Of a stretch of 64,000 nucleotides of DNA, positions 44,733 to 52,664 are shown piece by piece; the stretch's first letter is position 1; the number at the start of each line of letters is the position of its first letter. The position numbers were made by a program, and so were the translations under genes. Source of the stretch: JBFGFX01 sp965232455 (GTDB taxonomy: Bacteria; Pseudomonadota; Gammaproteobacteria; Steroidobacterales; Woeseiaceae); the NCBI GenBank assembly GCA_965232455.1, contig OZ246981.1, positions 3,410,001 through 3,474,000 of the forward strand. Direction: 5' to 3'. The notes under the pieces were generated by a model. The model saw only the letters and a list, made by a program, of their open reading frames with translations, was not told the DNA's origin and searched no databases.

Positions 44733-46496
44733 TTAGTGCTTCACTCCGTGATCGCGCCCGACCGGCACCTCGCTCGCGGGAACGTTTTGGGGCGTGAAAT
44801 CCTGTTCCTGGCCGGGCACGCTGTAATCGTATGCCCAGCGGTGCACCTCGGGCAGGTCGTGCCCCCAGTTGCCGTGTTTCGGCGGCGTGTCGGGTGTCTG
44901 CCATTCGAGGGTGGTCGCGCCCCAGGGGTTCGGATCGGCCTTTTTCCCCTTCCGCAGGCTTATGTACATGTTGTAGAAGAAGAACAGCTGCGACAGCGCC
45001 ACGAAGATCGCGGACACCGTGATGGCGGCGTTCAGCGTCTGCGCCGACTCCGGCAGGAAATCGGTATTGCCCATCGAGAAATAGCGACGCGGCACGCCCT
45101 GGAATCCAAGGTAGTGCATCGGCAGGTAAATCATGTAGGTGCCTATCAACGTGCACCAGAAGTGCCATTTGCCCAGCGTTTCGTTGTACATCTTGCCGGA
45201 CATTTTGGGGAACCAGTGGTAAATCGCGGCATAGACCACGAGCACCGGCGACACGCCCATGACCATGTGGAAATGCGCGACGACAAAATACGTGTCCGAC
45301 AGCGGTAGGTCGATCACCACGTTACCCAGGAAAATCCCGGTCAGTCCGCCGTGAATGAACGTGAATATGAAGCCGATTGCAAACAGCATCGGCACGCGCA
45401 GATGGATGTCGCCCTGCCACAACGTCAGAACCCAGTTGTACACCTTGAGCGCCGTCGGCACGGCGATGATCAGCGTCGTCGTTGCGAAAAAGAAGCCGAA
45501 ATACGGGTTCATGCCGCTGACGTACATGTGATGCGCCCATACGATGAAGCTGAGACCGCCAATCGCGAGGATTGCCCAGACCATCATGCGATAACCGAAG
45601 ATGTTCTTGCGCGCGTGTGTCGCCAGCACGTCGGACACGATGCCGAACGCCGGCAGGGCGACGATGTACACCTCGGGATGCCCGAAGAACCAGAACAGGT
45701 GCTGGAACAGAATCGGGCTACCGCCCGTGTGGTCGAGCTGCTGGCCGCCGGACAGAATCGCCGGCATGAAAAAACTCGTGCCGACGGTTGCGTCCAGCAG
45801 CATCATGATGGCGCTGACCAGCAGCGCCGGGAAGGCCAGCAGGCCCAGCACGGTGGCCATGAATATGCCCCAAACGGACAGCGGCATGCGCATCAGCGTC
45901 ATGCCGCGGCAGCGCGCCTGCAGCACCGTGGTCACGTAGTTCAGGCCGCCCATCGTAAACGCGACGATAAATACCCCGAGCGACGCCAGCATCAGAATGA
46001 TGCCCCAATCCTTACCGGGGGTGCCGTCGGTAATTGCCTGCGGCGGATACAGCGTCCAGCCGGCGCCGGTGGCGCCGCCGGGCGCAAAAAAGCTGGCGAG
46101 CAGGATGATGACGGAAAGCAAATACACCCACACGCTGAGCATGTTCATGTACGGAAACACCATGTCCCGCGAGCCGCACATCAATGGGATGAGGTAGTTG
46201 CCGAAACCGCCGAGGAACAGGGCCGTCAACAGGTAAATCACCATGATCATGCCGTGCATGGTCACGAACTGGTAATAACTCTCCGGGTTGATGATCGAAA
46301 AGTTGTCCGGAAAACCGAGCTGCAAACGCATCATGACCGACAGAATCATCGCGATCACGCCAACGAATATCGCGATGCCGCCGTACTGGATCGCGATGAC
46401 CTTGTGGTCCTGACTCCAAATATACTTGGTAATAAACGTTTGCGGATCGTGATGCTCTTGTTCGTGATCGCGATCGGCAATTGCAACGTAGGCCAT
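44733..46496 (-). CDS. ctaD: Cytochrome c oxidase subunit I
   Basis: A 587-residue catalytic subunit with about 12 core helices and the heme-copper ligands: TMHGMIM (low-spin heme ligand), the FFGHPEVYIVALP CuB histidine-tyrosine motif with the D-channel glutamate (A1 class), AHHMYVSGM (CuB histidines), and VAHFHMVMG (heme ligands). It reduces O2 to water with proton pumping. 40 nt after subunit II. The C-terminal extension is hydrophilic (NPWGATTLEWQTPDTPPKHGNWG), as in proteobacterial subunit I. Confidence 0.97.
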   Translation of the reverse strand: MAYVAIADRDHEQEHHDPQTFITKYIWSQDHKVIAIQYGGIAIFVGVIAMILSVMMRLQLGFPDNFSIINPESYYQFVTMHGMIMVIYLLTALFLGGFGNYLIPLMCGSRDMVFPYMNMLSVWVYLLSVIILLASFFAPGGATGAGWTLYPPQAITDGTPGKDWGIILMLASLGVFIVAFTMGGLNYVTTVLQARCRGMTLMRMPLSVWGIFMATVLGLLAFPALLVSAIMMLLDATVGTSFFMPAILSGGQQLDHTGGSPILFQHLFWFFGHPEVYIVALPAFGIVSDVLATHARKNIFGYRMMVWAILAIGGLSFIVWAHHMYVSGMNPYFGFFFATTTLIIAVPTALKVYNWVLTLWQGDIHLRVPMLFAIGFIFTFIHGGLTGIFLGNVVIDLPLSDTYFVVAHFHMVMGVSPVLVVYAAIYHWFPKMSGKMYNETLGKWHFWCTLIGTYMIYLPMHYLGFQGVPRRYFSMGNTDFLPESAQTLNAAITVSAIFVALSQLFFFYNMYISLRKGKKADPNPWGATTLEWQTPDTPPKHGNWGHDLPEVHRWAYDYSVPGQEQDFTPQNVPASEVPVGRDHGVKH

Positions 46497-46536
46497 TCAG
46501 GTTCCCCTTACTGCTTAATTCGTCAATTCAAACTTC

Positions 46537-47928
46537 TCAATTCCGGTTTGCGACTTGCTGCGACCCGCCCGGCGCCGGCAAGGTGTTGATGTAAGCGATG
46601 ACGTCGTCGATCTTCTGGTCGGTGTTGAGCGTCCGACCCATGAAACTCATCTGCTTCCCGTAATAGTCTTGCGGGTGCTGACCGCGGATGCCGTCGCGGA
46701 ACTTGACGAGCTGTCGCTGGAGGTACCAGTCGGTCATGCCGGCCATGCGCGGTGCGTTCATGGTCTGCAGGCCTTCTCCCTGCCCGCCATGGCAGTACGC
46801 ACAATACGCATAGGTCCGTTCGCCGCGGGCGACGTCGCCGGATACCGTTTGCGGCGCCGGGTTGTCCGGAAGCGTCTGGATATGGGCAATCACGTTTTCG
46901 ACGGCCGCATCGTTCACCAGAGTAGCCGCCATCGGCGCCATCTGACGGCCGTAGATGTCATCCTCGTGCACGCCGCGGATGCCGTTTTTGTAGTTCTTGA
47001 GCTGCTTGCGTAAGTACCAGTCTTCCTGCCCCGCCAACTTGGGTGCGTTCAGCGCCGGCAGGCCCTCACCCTGTTGGCCGTGACATGCTGCGCATACGGC
47101 GTACTGCGCGGCGCCCAGTGACGCGTTGCCCCGCTCGCGGGCCAGCGTCTCCGCGTAGGTAGGATTGGACGCGACCCAGGTGTCATAGTCGTCCTGAGAG
47201 CCGACGATAACCGCGCTGCGCATCGTGTGATGCGCGATGCCGCAGAGCTCTTCGCAGAGCACCTCGAAACGCCCGGCCTTAGTGGGGGTGAACCACATGT
47301 AGGACACCATCCCGGGCACCATGTCCATCTTTACGCGAAACTGTGCGACCGTAAAATTGTGTAAAACGTCTTTGGACCGCAGGTTGATCTTCACCGGCCG
47401 GTCGATCGGCAAATGCAGTTCCGCGTCGCTGACCAGAACGTCGTCCCGGCCCAACGGGTCGTCCGGATCCATGCCAAACGGATTGTCCGGGGAAATCAGC
47501 GTCGAATCGACGTTGCCGAATTCACCGTCGGCGCCCGGCAGACGATAACTCCAATGCCATTGCTGACCGACGGCTTCGACTTCCATGGCATCGTCGGGCA
47601 CGTCGACGAACTTTGCCCAGACGAACAGTCCCGGCGCCAGCATCGCGGCAACGCCAATCGTCGTGAATACCGTGAGCCAGGTTTCCAGCTTGTTGTTTTC
47701 GGGGTCGTAGGATGCGCGCTGGCCCTTCTTATGGCGGTACTTGATGATCGAATACGCCATGAACAGGTTGACGGCCACGAAGACGAAACCGGTTACCCAG
47801 AAGGTGATGTTGATGGTGTCGTCGATCTGTTCCCAGTTCGACGCCAGCGGCGTGAACGTCCACGGGCTCAAGAAGTGAAATATCAAGCTCCCGACAACCA
47901 GTACGATCAACAAAACGGCTATAGGCAT
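46537..47928 (-). CDS. ctaC: Cytochrome c oxidase subunit II with two C-terminal cytochrome c domains (caa3 type)
   Basis: A 463-residue protein. Two N-terminal membrane helices precede the cupredoxin domain with the CuA motif CEELCGIAHHTM, the electron-entry segment QQWHWSY and histidine DVLHNF. It is extended by two class I cytochrome c domains, CAACHG and CAYCHG, each followed by a distal methionine region (MAPMA and MSFMG). Most caa3 subunit II proteins have one heme c; this one has two tandem copies of about 90 residues (ALNAPKLAGQEDWYLRKQL and TMNAPRMAGMTDWYLQRQL align well), suggesting internal duplication. It accepts electrons in the periplasm. First gene of the operon. Confidence 0.95.
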   Translation of the reverse strand: MPIAVLLIVLVVGSLIFHFLSPWTFTPLASNWEQIDDTINITFWVTGFVFVAVNLFMAYSIIKYRHKKGQRASYDPENNKLETWLTVFTTIGVAAMLAPGLFVWAKFVDVPDDAMEVEAVGQQWHWSYRLPGADGEFGNVDSTLISPDNPFGMDPDDPLGRDDVLVSDAELHLPIDRPVKINLRSKDVLHNFTVAQFRVKMDMVPGMVSYMWFTPTKAGRFEVLCEELCGIAHHTMRSAVIVGSQDDYDTWVASNPTYAETLARERGNASLGAAQYAVCAACHGQQGEGLPALNAPKLAGQEDWYLRKQLKNYKNGIRGVHEDDIYGRQMAPMAATLVNDAAVENVIAHIQTLPDNPAPQTVSGDVARGERTYAYCAYCHGGQGEGLQTMNAPRMAGMTDWYLQRQLVKFRDGIRGQHPQDYYGKQMSFMGRTLNTDQKIDDVIAYINTLPAPGGSQQVANRN

Positions 47929-48328
47929 ACCTATCGCATCCTTCTTTCATGACGTTCGCGGTGTATTTCAGCGGCTCCGGACGAGCCGTCAACGGATCTA
48001 TCGTCCAGCACGTGAGCTACTTTTCTTATCTTCTTGGTACGATTCGAATCATCCCCTGCGGCAGAACTTAGCTGTCGCTCCCCTGTTCGATATCAGTCTT
48101 TATTGCTCTTGTGCTGTAGGTTTGTGCTGATACCCGTTCGGCCGAGAACGTTTTTTCGTCCTTTGCCGACTTGTCGCAGGATAGCGGGTTCAGACACCGA
48201 TTTCCACCGCTTCAGGTTTGTTGCAAACTGTGAAACCGTAACTTCAAGTCTTTGATCGGTATGGAAGTTGGGAGGCGAGTCTCCCGGCGCCGAGAGCGGC
48301 GCGCCGTACCGTCGAACGGGATACGTAA
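47929..48328. other. Intergenic region of 400 nt upstream of the oxidase operon
   Basis: Contains the promoter of the cytochrome oxidase operon and the tail of the sigma/anti-sigma gene group. It includes a perfect 10-bp palindrome GATTCGAATC (48041-48050), a possible regulator site, about 110 nt before the ctaC start. I see no supported gene. Confidence 0.5.
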
Positions 48329-48748
48329 CTAAAAGCTTCGCCGAAGGTCCTCCTCGAGGTTTTCGCGGGCTCTTTCGAGGTCCGTCTTCAGCTTCTCGAG
48401 TTCTTCTTCGAGGGGTTCCGTCGACACCGCGGTCTCCGCGTGCAGCGGGAATTCGGATTGCGTCCAGCCGCGGTATTCGGGAACGACGCCGGCAACCGGC
48501 GGCTCATCGGGTAAGTCCGGCGGGGGGGCGTCGCTTCGGTTGAACAGCACGATCAGCAACAACGCGACGGTCGCCCCCGTCAGGCCGCTGAGCCACCACC
48601 CCGGAATGCCGGAACGGTCCGTCCGGGTTTCGGGGCGAGCCCGTTCGACCGATCGCAGAGAGGCATCGATACGCGCCGAAAGTGCTTCTGGCACGTCAAT
48701 ATCTATTTTTGCCGCATCCTCCTTGAGACGTCGTTCCAAGTTATCCAT
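48329..48748 (-). CDS. Putative single-pass membrane anti-sigma factor
   Basis: A 139-residue protein. The N-terminal 48 residues are charged and helical (MDNLERRLKEDAAKIDIDVPEALSARIDASLRS), suitable for holding a sigma factor. One membrane helix spans about 51-70 (WWLSGLTGATVALLLIVLFN). A proline-rich periplasmic stretch and a C-terminal coiled-coil follow (LEEELEKLKTDLERARENLEED). No zinc-binding HxxxCxxC motif is present, so it is not the ZAS type. Its ATG overlaps the end of the sigma gene by eight bases, which is the main evidence for its role. Confidence 0.72.
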   Translation of the reverse strand: MDNLERRLKEDAAKIDIDVPEALSARIDASLRSVERARPETRTDRSGIPGWWLSGLTGATVALLLIVLFNRSDAPPPDLPDEPPVAGVVPEYRGWTQSEFPLHAETAVSTEPLEEELEKLKTDLERARENLEEDLRRSF

Positions 48749-49292
48749 AAACCTCACCTTTGTCCGCTTCCGCGGACGCTTCGTTCAACGCCGCGCCGAC
48801 GCGCTTGCGCGCCCGCATCAACGTCACTTTCACCCAGGGCGTCGACCGCTCCGTAGCCGTCGCAATCTCCTTGATCGACATATCTTCGACGTAGCGCAGC
48901 CAGAGCGCGACGTATGCGTGGTCCGTCAACACCGTTTTGGCGGTCAGCCACAAATTCTCCCGGTCAGACGCGGCGATGCATTCGCGCAACGGATCCGCAT
49001 CCGGGTCGGCCGGCTCTTCGGCGAGACCGGCGTGGGGACTCCGTACGTGCATCGCGTTGCGAATACCGATTCGGTAGATCCAGGTGCTGAATCGCCAGCG
49101 CGGATTGAAACTGTGTAAATACCGGTACGCGCTGACAAACGTGTCCTGCAGAGCATCTTCCGCATCGGCGCGGGATCGGCAACGGGTCAACAGAAACCGC
49201 AGCAGCCGCTCCTGATATCGACCGACCAGCTCCGCAAACGCGGCATCCGAACCCTGCCGTGCGGCGTTCACGAGTTCTTCGTCGGACTGCAT
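48741..49292 (-). CDS. ECF-type RNA polymerase sigma factor
   Basis: A 183-residue sigma-70 family factor with region 2 (RYQERLLRFLLTRCRSRADAEDALQDTFVSAYRYLHSFNPRWRFSTWIYRIGIRNAM) and region 4 (WLRYVEDMSIKEIATATERSTPWVKVTLMRARKRVGAAL). It is distinct from the FecI-like factor at 28 kb. It lies 17 nt after the secreted-protein gene and overlaps the membrane protein gene, so all three are probably one transcript. It resembles RpoE/SigW-like factors of envelope or oxidative stress responses, but the signal is unknown. Confidence 0.92.
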   Translation of the reverse strand: MQSDEELVNAARQGSDAAFAELVGRYQERLLRFLLTRCRSRADAEDALQDTFVSAYRYLHSFNPRWRFSTWIYRIGIRNAMHVRSPHAGLAEEPADPDADPLRECIAASDRENLWLTAKTVLTDHAYVALWLRYVEDMSIKEIATATERSTPWVKVTLMRARKRVGAALNEASAEADKGEVYG

Positions 49293-49309
49293 ACCGCGTG
49301 CGATACCGC

Positions 49310-50227
49310 TCAGTCTTCCAGGATCGCGACAACCACGCTCGGATCCAAAACCGTGCTGATCGACAGAACTTTTTCCGCAACGTCCACTTTGGTATTGCGA
49401 AGAATACCGGAGATCGCGGGGTCCATTTCGGAATTGAAAGCCTGCAGGCTGATCAGGCCGCTGACGATGTTGCCGATCGATTCCGTCATCTGCGCGTCCG
49501 CGGATACCAGCTTGGCCTCGACGGCGAGCATGCCCCCGAGATCGGACACGAGGAGCGCCGCCTGCTCGGTATTGCGTAATATATTGGAATCCCAGTCGTC
49601 GTCATCGTCGGTAAATTCACCGGTGCGCATGCCCGCCTGGACGAATTTCTTGTCGGCCGTCAGCACAAACAGCGCGTCCTGGGTAGACCCCGCGCCCGTA
49701 ATGCGACCGCCGCTGTCGATCAGCGCCGTGAGCTTGCGCTCGTCGGAGGCCACGATCAATTTTCGGTCGACGTCGAGCGTAAAATACCCACCGTCCTCGA
49801 GCGATCCGATGTCCTCGTCTTCCCCGGACGATTTGCCCTCGTGGAACCGGTAGTAGGTCGTAGCCTCGTGTTGCCGTCGTTCCAGGTCGCCTTCCTTTCT
49901 CGCCATCTCGAGGATCTTTTCGCGAGTATTGCCGCTCAGCGGCCCCTCGACAACGATGACGGCGTCTTCTCCGGTATCGGAAAACGCGGTCACCCGGTCC
50001 ACCTCGTCGTCCAGCTCGAAGCCAAGCTGGTCGTTGAGCTCCACCACCACCTCACCCTGGAACCAGCCGTAGAGCTCACGACCGGATTCCGTGGAACGCA
50101 TCTGCTCCAGATCGGCGTGCAGGTACCAGACCGTGCCGCCCGGCAGGTCTCCGGCGGACAGATCGGCAGCGGCGGGGAAAGGGATCGACAAAAGAATAGC
50201 GGCTAACAGGATGCGCAGATGGGTCAT
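49310..50227 (-). CDS. Exported protein of unknown function
   Basis: A 305-residue protein with a Sec signal peptide (MTHLRILLAAILLSIPFPAAA, cut before D22) and no lipobox or membrane anchor, so it is probably periplasmic. It has alternating strand/helix segments, an acidic stretch TDDDDDWD near residue 210, and a terminal part rich in short hydrophobic strands (VLSISTVLDPSVVVAIL). I recognise no catalytic motif. It resembles a periplasmic substrate- or chaperone-like scaffold rather than an enzyme. Being the first gene of the sigma/anti-sigma transcript, it may be the sensor or the target of that system. Confidence 0.7.
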   Translation of the reverse strand: MTHLRILLAAILLSIPFPAAADLSAGDLPGGTVWYLHADLEQMRSTESGRELYGWFQGEVVVELNDQLGFELDDEVDRVTAFSDTGEDAVIVVEGPLSGNTREKILEMARKEGDLERRQHEATTYYRFHEGKSSGEDEDIGSLEDGGYFTLDVDRKLIVASDERKLTALIDSGGRITGAGSTQDALFVLTADKKFVQAGMRTGEFTDDDDDWDSNILRNTEQAALLVSDLGGMLAVEAKLVSADAQMTESIGNIVSGLISLQAFNSEMDPAISGILRNTKVDVAEKVLSISTVLDPSVVVAILED

Positions 50228-50399
50228 GGTCCGTCCTTACGTCAGAGCAGGGTGTTTGACCCCTTCTAGGCGTGATTGCACGAAAAGGTTACACCCCTTC
50301 CGGGCAATCCGCCTACGACAGCTATCTGGCGTATCCCGCGGACCGCAGATTGATCTTTAGTGACTAACCCCGGTCGCTCGTCAGGACGACCTCCGCTAC

Positions 50400-50885
50400 T
50401 CAGCTCGCCAACGGATGTAGCCGCCCCGTCACACCGTCCAGGAGAACCCGTGATTCGCCGCCGCGGAGCACCCAGAACGGTTTATGGACGACGCCGCAAT
50501 GATCCAGATCGACGTTGAAGTTCGCCACCGTCCGCAGACCGCGCCCGAGCGCATACGTCACGTACCTGCGCGCCGCCAGGGCGGCGTCGCGGGCTTCCTG
50601 GCGTGCGGCGATCAACACCGCGCCGGAAACCGTCGCCTGATCGAGCGCAAAAGGATCCGCGGTGCTGACGATTCCGTTGCACGCGTCGACCAGGCAGCTC
50701 AACGAGACCGGCCGGCGGCCAAAAATCCCGGGCGCGCTGCCCGCCGCCCGATACCAGTGATAGGGATAATAGATCTGACGATCCACCGCCACGTCCGTGA
50801 TGCCGGCGATAGACGCAACGGTGGACATGGCCTCTTCGGCGCCGATTTCGGCACGGATGAGCGCAAGCTTACGTCGGTCATCCAT
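50400..50885 (-). CDS. Protein of unknown function coupled to an SSS symporter
   Basis: A 161-residue cytoplasmic protein without signal or membrane segments. Recognisable stretches are the N-terminal helix MDDRRKLALIRAEIGAEEAM, a central QIYYPYHWYRA, and CLVDACNGIVSTADPF. I do not recognise the family. The ATG at 50885 lies inside the symporter's last codons (8-nt overlap), so it is translationally coupled to the symporter and is the third gene of the small-protein/symporter unit. A longer frame from 50987 is arginine-rich and overlaps the symporter, so it is rejected. Confidence 0.7.
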   Translation of the reverse strand: MDDRRKLALIRAEIGAEEAMSTVASIAGITDVAVDRQIYYPYHWYRAAGSAPGIFGRRPVSLSCLVDACNGIVSTADPFALDQATVSGAVLIAARQEARDAALAARRYVTYALGRGLRTVANFNVDLDHCGVVHKPFWVLRGGESRVLLDGVTGRLHPLAS

Positions 50886-52458
50886 TGCCGTCACCTCGCG
50901 CGCCGCGCAGCGCCTCCGCGATCTCGTCCGCCGCCGGCGCCAGCGAAAAGTCCGCGGCCGCCGAGAACCTGGCCGGTACGGGACCAAGCCGATCGCTCTC
51001 CGTCATCGCCTCGAGGATGCGCGGCGGAACCGGCGACGACCGCTGAGTCGCCAGGCTAACGATCACCATGACAAACGACGAACTGACCACGCCGACGAGC
51101 ATCGGGTGAAGCTGCGTCGAGTCCGCCAAACCCGCGAATTGCCATACGAAAGCGACGGACGCGCCGGCGATGATCGACGACAATGCGCCGGGCGCGTTCG
51201 CCTTGCGCCACCAGACGGCGCACACGTAGGCCGGCAGGAACGCACTGCCCAGCACCGATGTCGCAAACACCACGACACCGAACACCGTCGGCGGTTCGAC
51301 CAGCGCAACCAGGTAGCCGGTCACGGCGATAAGCAGCACCAGCCCGCGTGAAACCGCAACCATTTGCCGTTCGCTCGCCTGCGGATTGATGAATCGCTCG
51401 TAGATATCCCGGGACGCGATCGATCCGGTCTGCAGCAACAACGAGTCGGCGGTCGACATGATGGCGGCCATGATTGCCGCCATCACCAGGCCCGTCGCCG
51501 CCGCGGGCAACAGCATTCCCGCGACCTGGAAAATTGCCATTTCGGGATCCGAAAGGTTCGGCAAAATCACGATCGCGAGTATGCCGACGAGATACGGAGC
51601 GGGCACGAACACCAGATTCCAGGCGGTCGCCCAGGCACCCGCCTTCCGCGCAGTGGCAGGACGCGACATCGCCATGTGCCGGGTCACGACGTGCGGCCAG
51701 CCCATGTAGCCGACCGAGAAGATCAGCAGCGCGCCGGCGACGACGCCCCACTGCCCCTCGAAGCCCATCCCCCTTCCCCACATCGTCAGCAGGCTTGGAT
51801 CGATCGCCGCGATGGCATTGTTGGCGGCGGTCAGACCGCCGAGCTCGTCGAGCGCCGCGATTACTATCCAGAGTACGCCGAACAGCATGATCAGACTCTG
51901 AAAAAAGTCGGTGTAGGCAACCGCCAGGTAGCCGCCCATAAAGGTGTAAACAAGAATCACGCAGACGGCAATCGCCAGCGCGACCGGATAATCGATGCCG
52001 GTGACCAGGGCCATACCTTTGCCGCCGGCGATGAATTGCGCCAACACGTAAAAACCCAGCAGGAATACCGTCAGCATCCCGCCGACGAGACGGATGGCGG
52101 GTGACGGATAACGTTTTTCCAGATACTCGATGGCGGTCAGCGCGCCCATCATCTGAGACAGCTTGCGCATGCGCCGGCCGATGACCGACAAGTTGAGAAC
52201 ACCGCCGCCTATGTCGCCGACGGCATACCAGAGCGCCCAGTAACCCTGCGCGAAACCCAGGCCGCCCGCGCCGAGAAACATGTAACCGCTCATCGAAGTA
52301 CTCTGTAGCGTGAGCGCGGTTGTCATCGGGCCGACCCGACGGCCGCCGAGCAGATAACCCTCGAGATCGCTTCCGGCGCCGCGACGCATTGCCCAATAGC
52401 CGATGCCGAGCACGACCACGTAATACAGCACCAGAAAGAAGACGACCGTCCCGCTCAT
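50878..52458 (-). CDS. Sodium:solute symporter (SSS family)
   Basis: A 526-residue inner-membrane symporter with about 13 helices. It carries SSS motifs GYLLGGRRVGPMTTALTLQSTSMSGYMFLGAGGLGFAQGY and VYTFMGGYLAVAYTDFFQSLIM, and a long C-terminal hydrophilic tail. It most resembles the pantothenate/proline (PanF/PutP)-like branch; the substrate is unknown. It is coupled to a 48-residue membrane protein upstream (ATGA overlap) and to the 161-residue protein downstream (8-nt overlap). Confidence 0.92.
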   Translation of the reverse strand: MSGTVVFFLVLYYVVVLGIGYWAMRRGAGSDLEGYLLGGRRVGPMTTALTLQSTSMSGYMFLGAGGLGFAQGYWALWYAVGDIGGGVLNLSVIGRRMRKLSQMMGALTAIEYLEKRYPSPAIRLVGGMLTVFLLGFYVLAQFIAGGKGMALVTGIDYPVALAIAVCVILVYTFMGGYLAVAYTDFFQSLIMLFGVLWIVIAALDELGGLTAANNAIAAIDPSLLTMWGRGMGFEGQWGVVAGALLIFSVGYMGWPHVVTRHMAMSRPATARKAGAWATAWNLVFVPAPYLVGILAIVILPNLSDPEMAIFQVAGMLLPAAATGLVMAAIMAAIMSTADSLLLQTGSIASRDIYERFINPQASERQMVAVSRGLVLLIAVTGYLVALVEPPTVFGVVVFATSVLGSAFLPAYVCAVWWRKANAPGALSSIIAGASVAFVWQFAGLADSTQLHPMLVGVVSSSFVMVIVSLATQRSSPVPPRILEAMTESDRLGPVPARFSAAADFSLAPAADEIAEALRGARGDGNG

Positions 52459-52601
52459 GCGCTGTCGTTCCGACGACCCGGATCAACCTCGGACCCGTCC
52501 TCCCAGGCTTTGCTGCGTAACAGAAAAACGATCGTGTAAACGATCCAGAAGAGCGGAAACCCAAACACCACCAGGCCGGTCTCCAGGGGCAATCCGAACA
52601 T
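52455..52601 (-). CDS. 48-residue single-helix membrane protein upstream of the SSS symporter
   Basis: A short gene too small for usual gene calling. The product starts MFGLPLETGLVVFGFPLFWI, has one hydrophobic helix of about 22 residues (about 7-28), and ends in a charged tail (EDGSEVDPGRRNDSA). Its TGA overlaps the symporter ATG by ATGA, which strongly supports real translation. Similar small companions (DUF997 or DUF3311-like) precede PanF- and YhdT-type symporters, so it is probably an accessory subunit. No clear ribosome site beyond a weak TAAGGCTC upstream. Confidence 0.72.
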   Translation of the reverse strand: MFGLPLETGLVVFGFPLFWIVYTIVFLLRSKAWEDGSEVDPGRRNDSA

Positions 52602-52664
52602 GAGCCTTACTCCGATTCGATGAGGCGATCGTTTGTTTTTCTATCCGGCCGGTGCCCGTCTACG

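Noticed and set aside
48034..48255. 73-codon plus-strand frame in the region upstream of the oxidase operon
   Set aside because: Low-quality composition with many cysteines and arginines, no ribosome site; the region is better explained as promoter.
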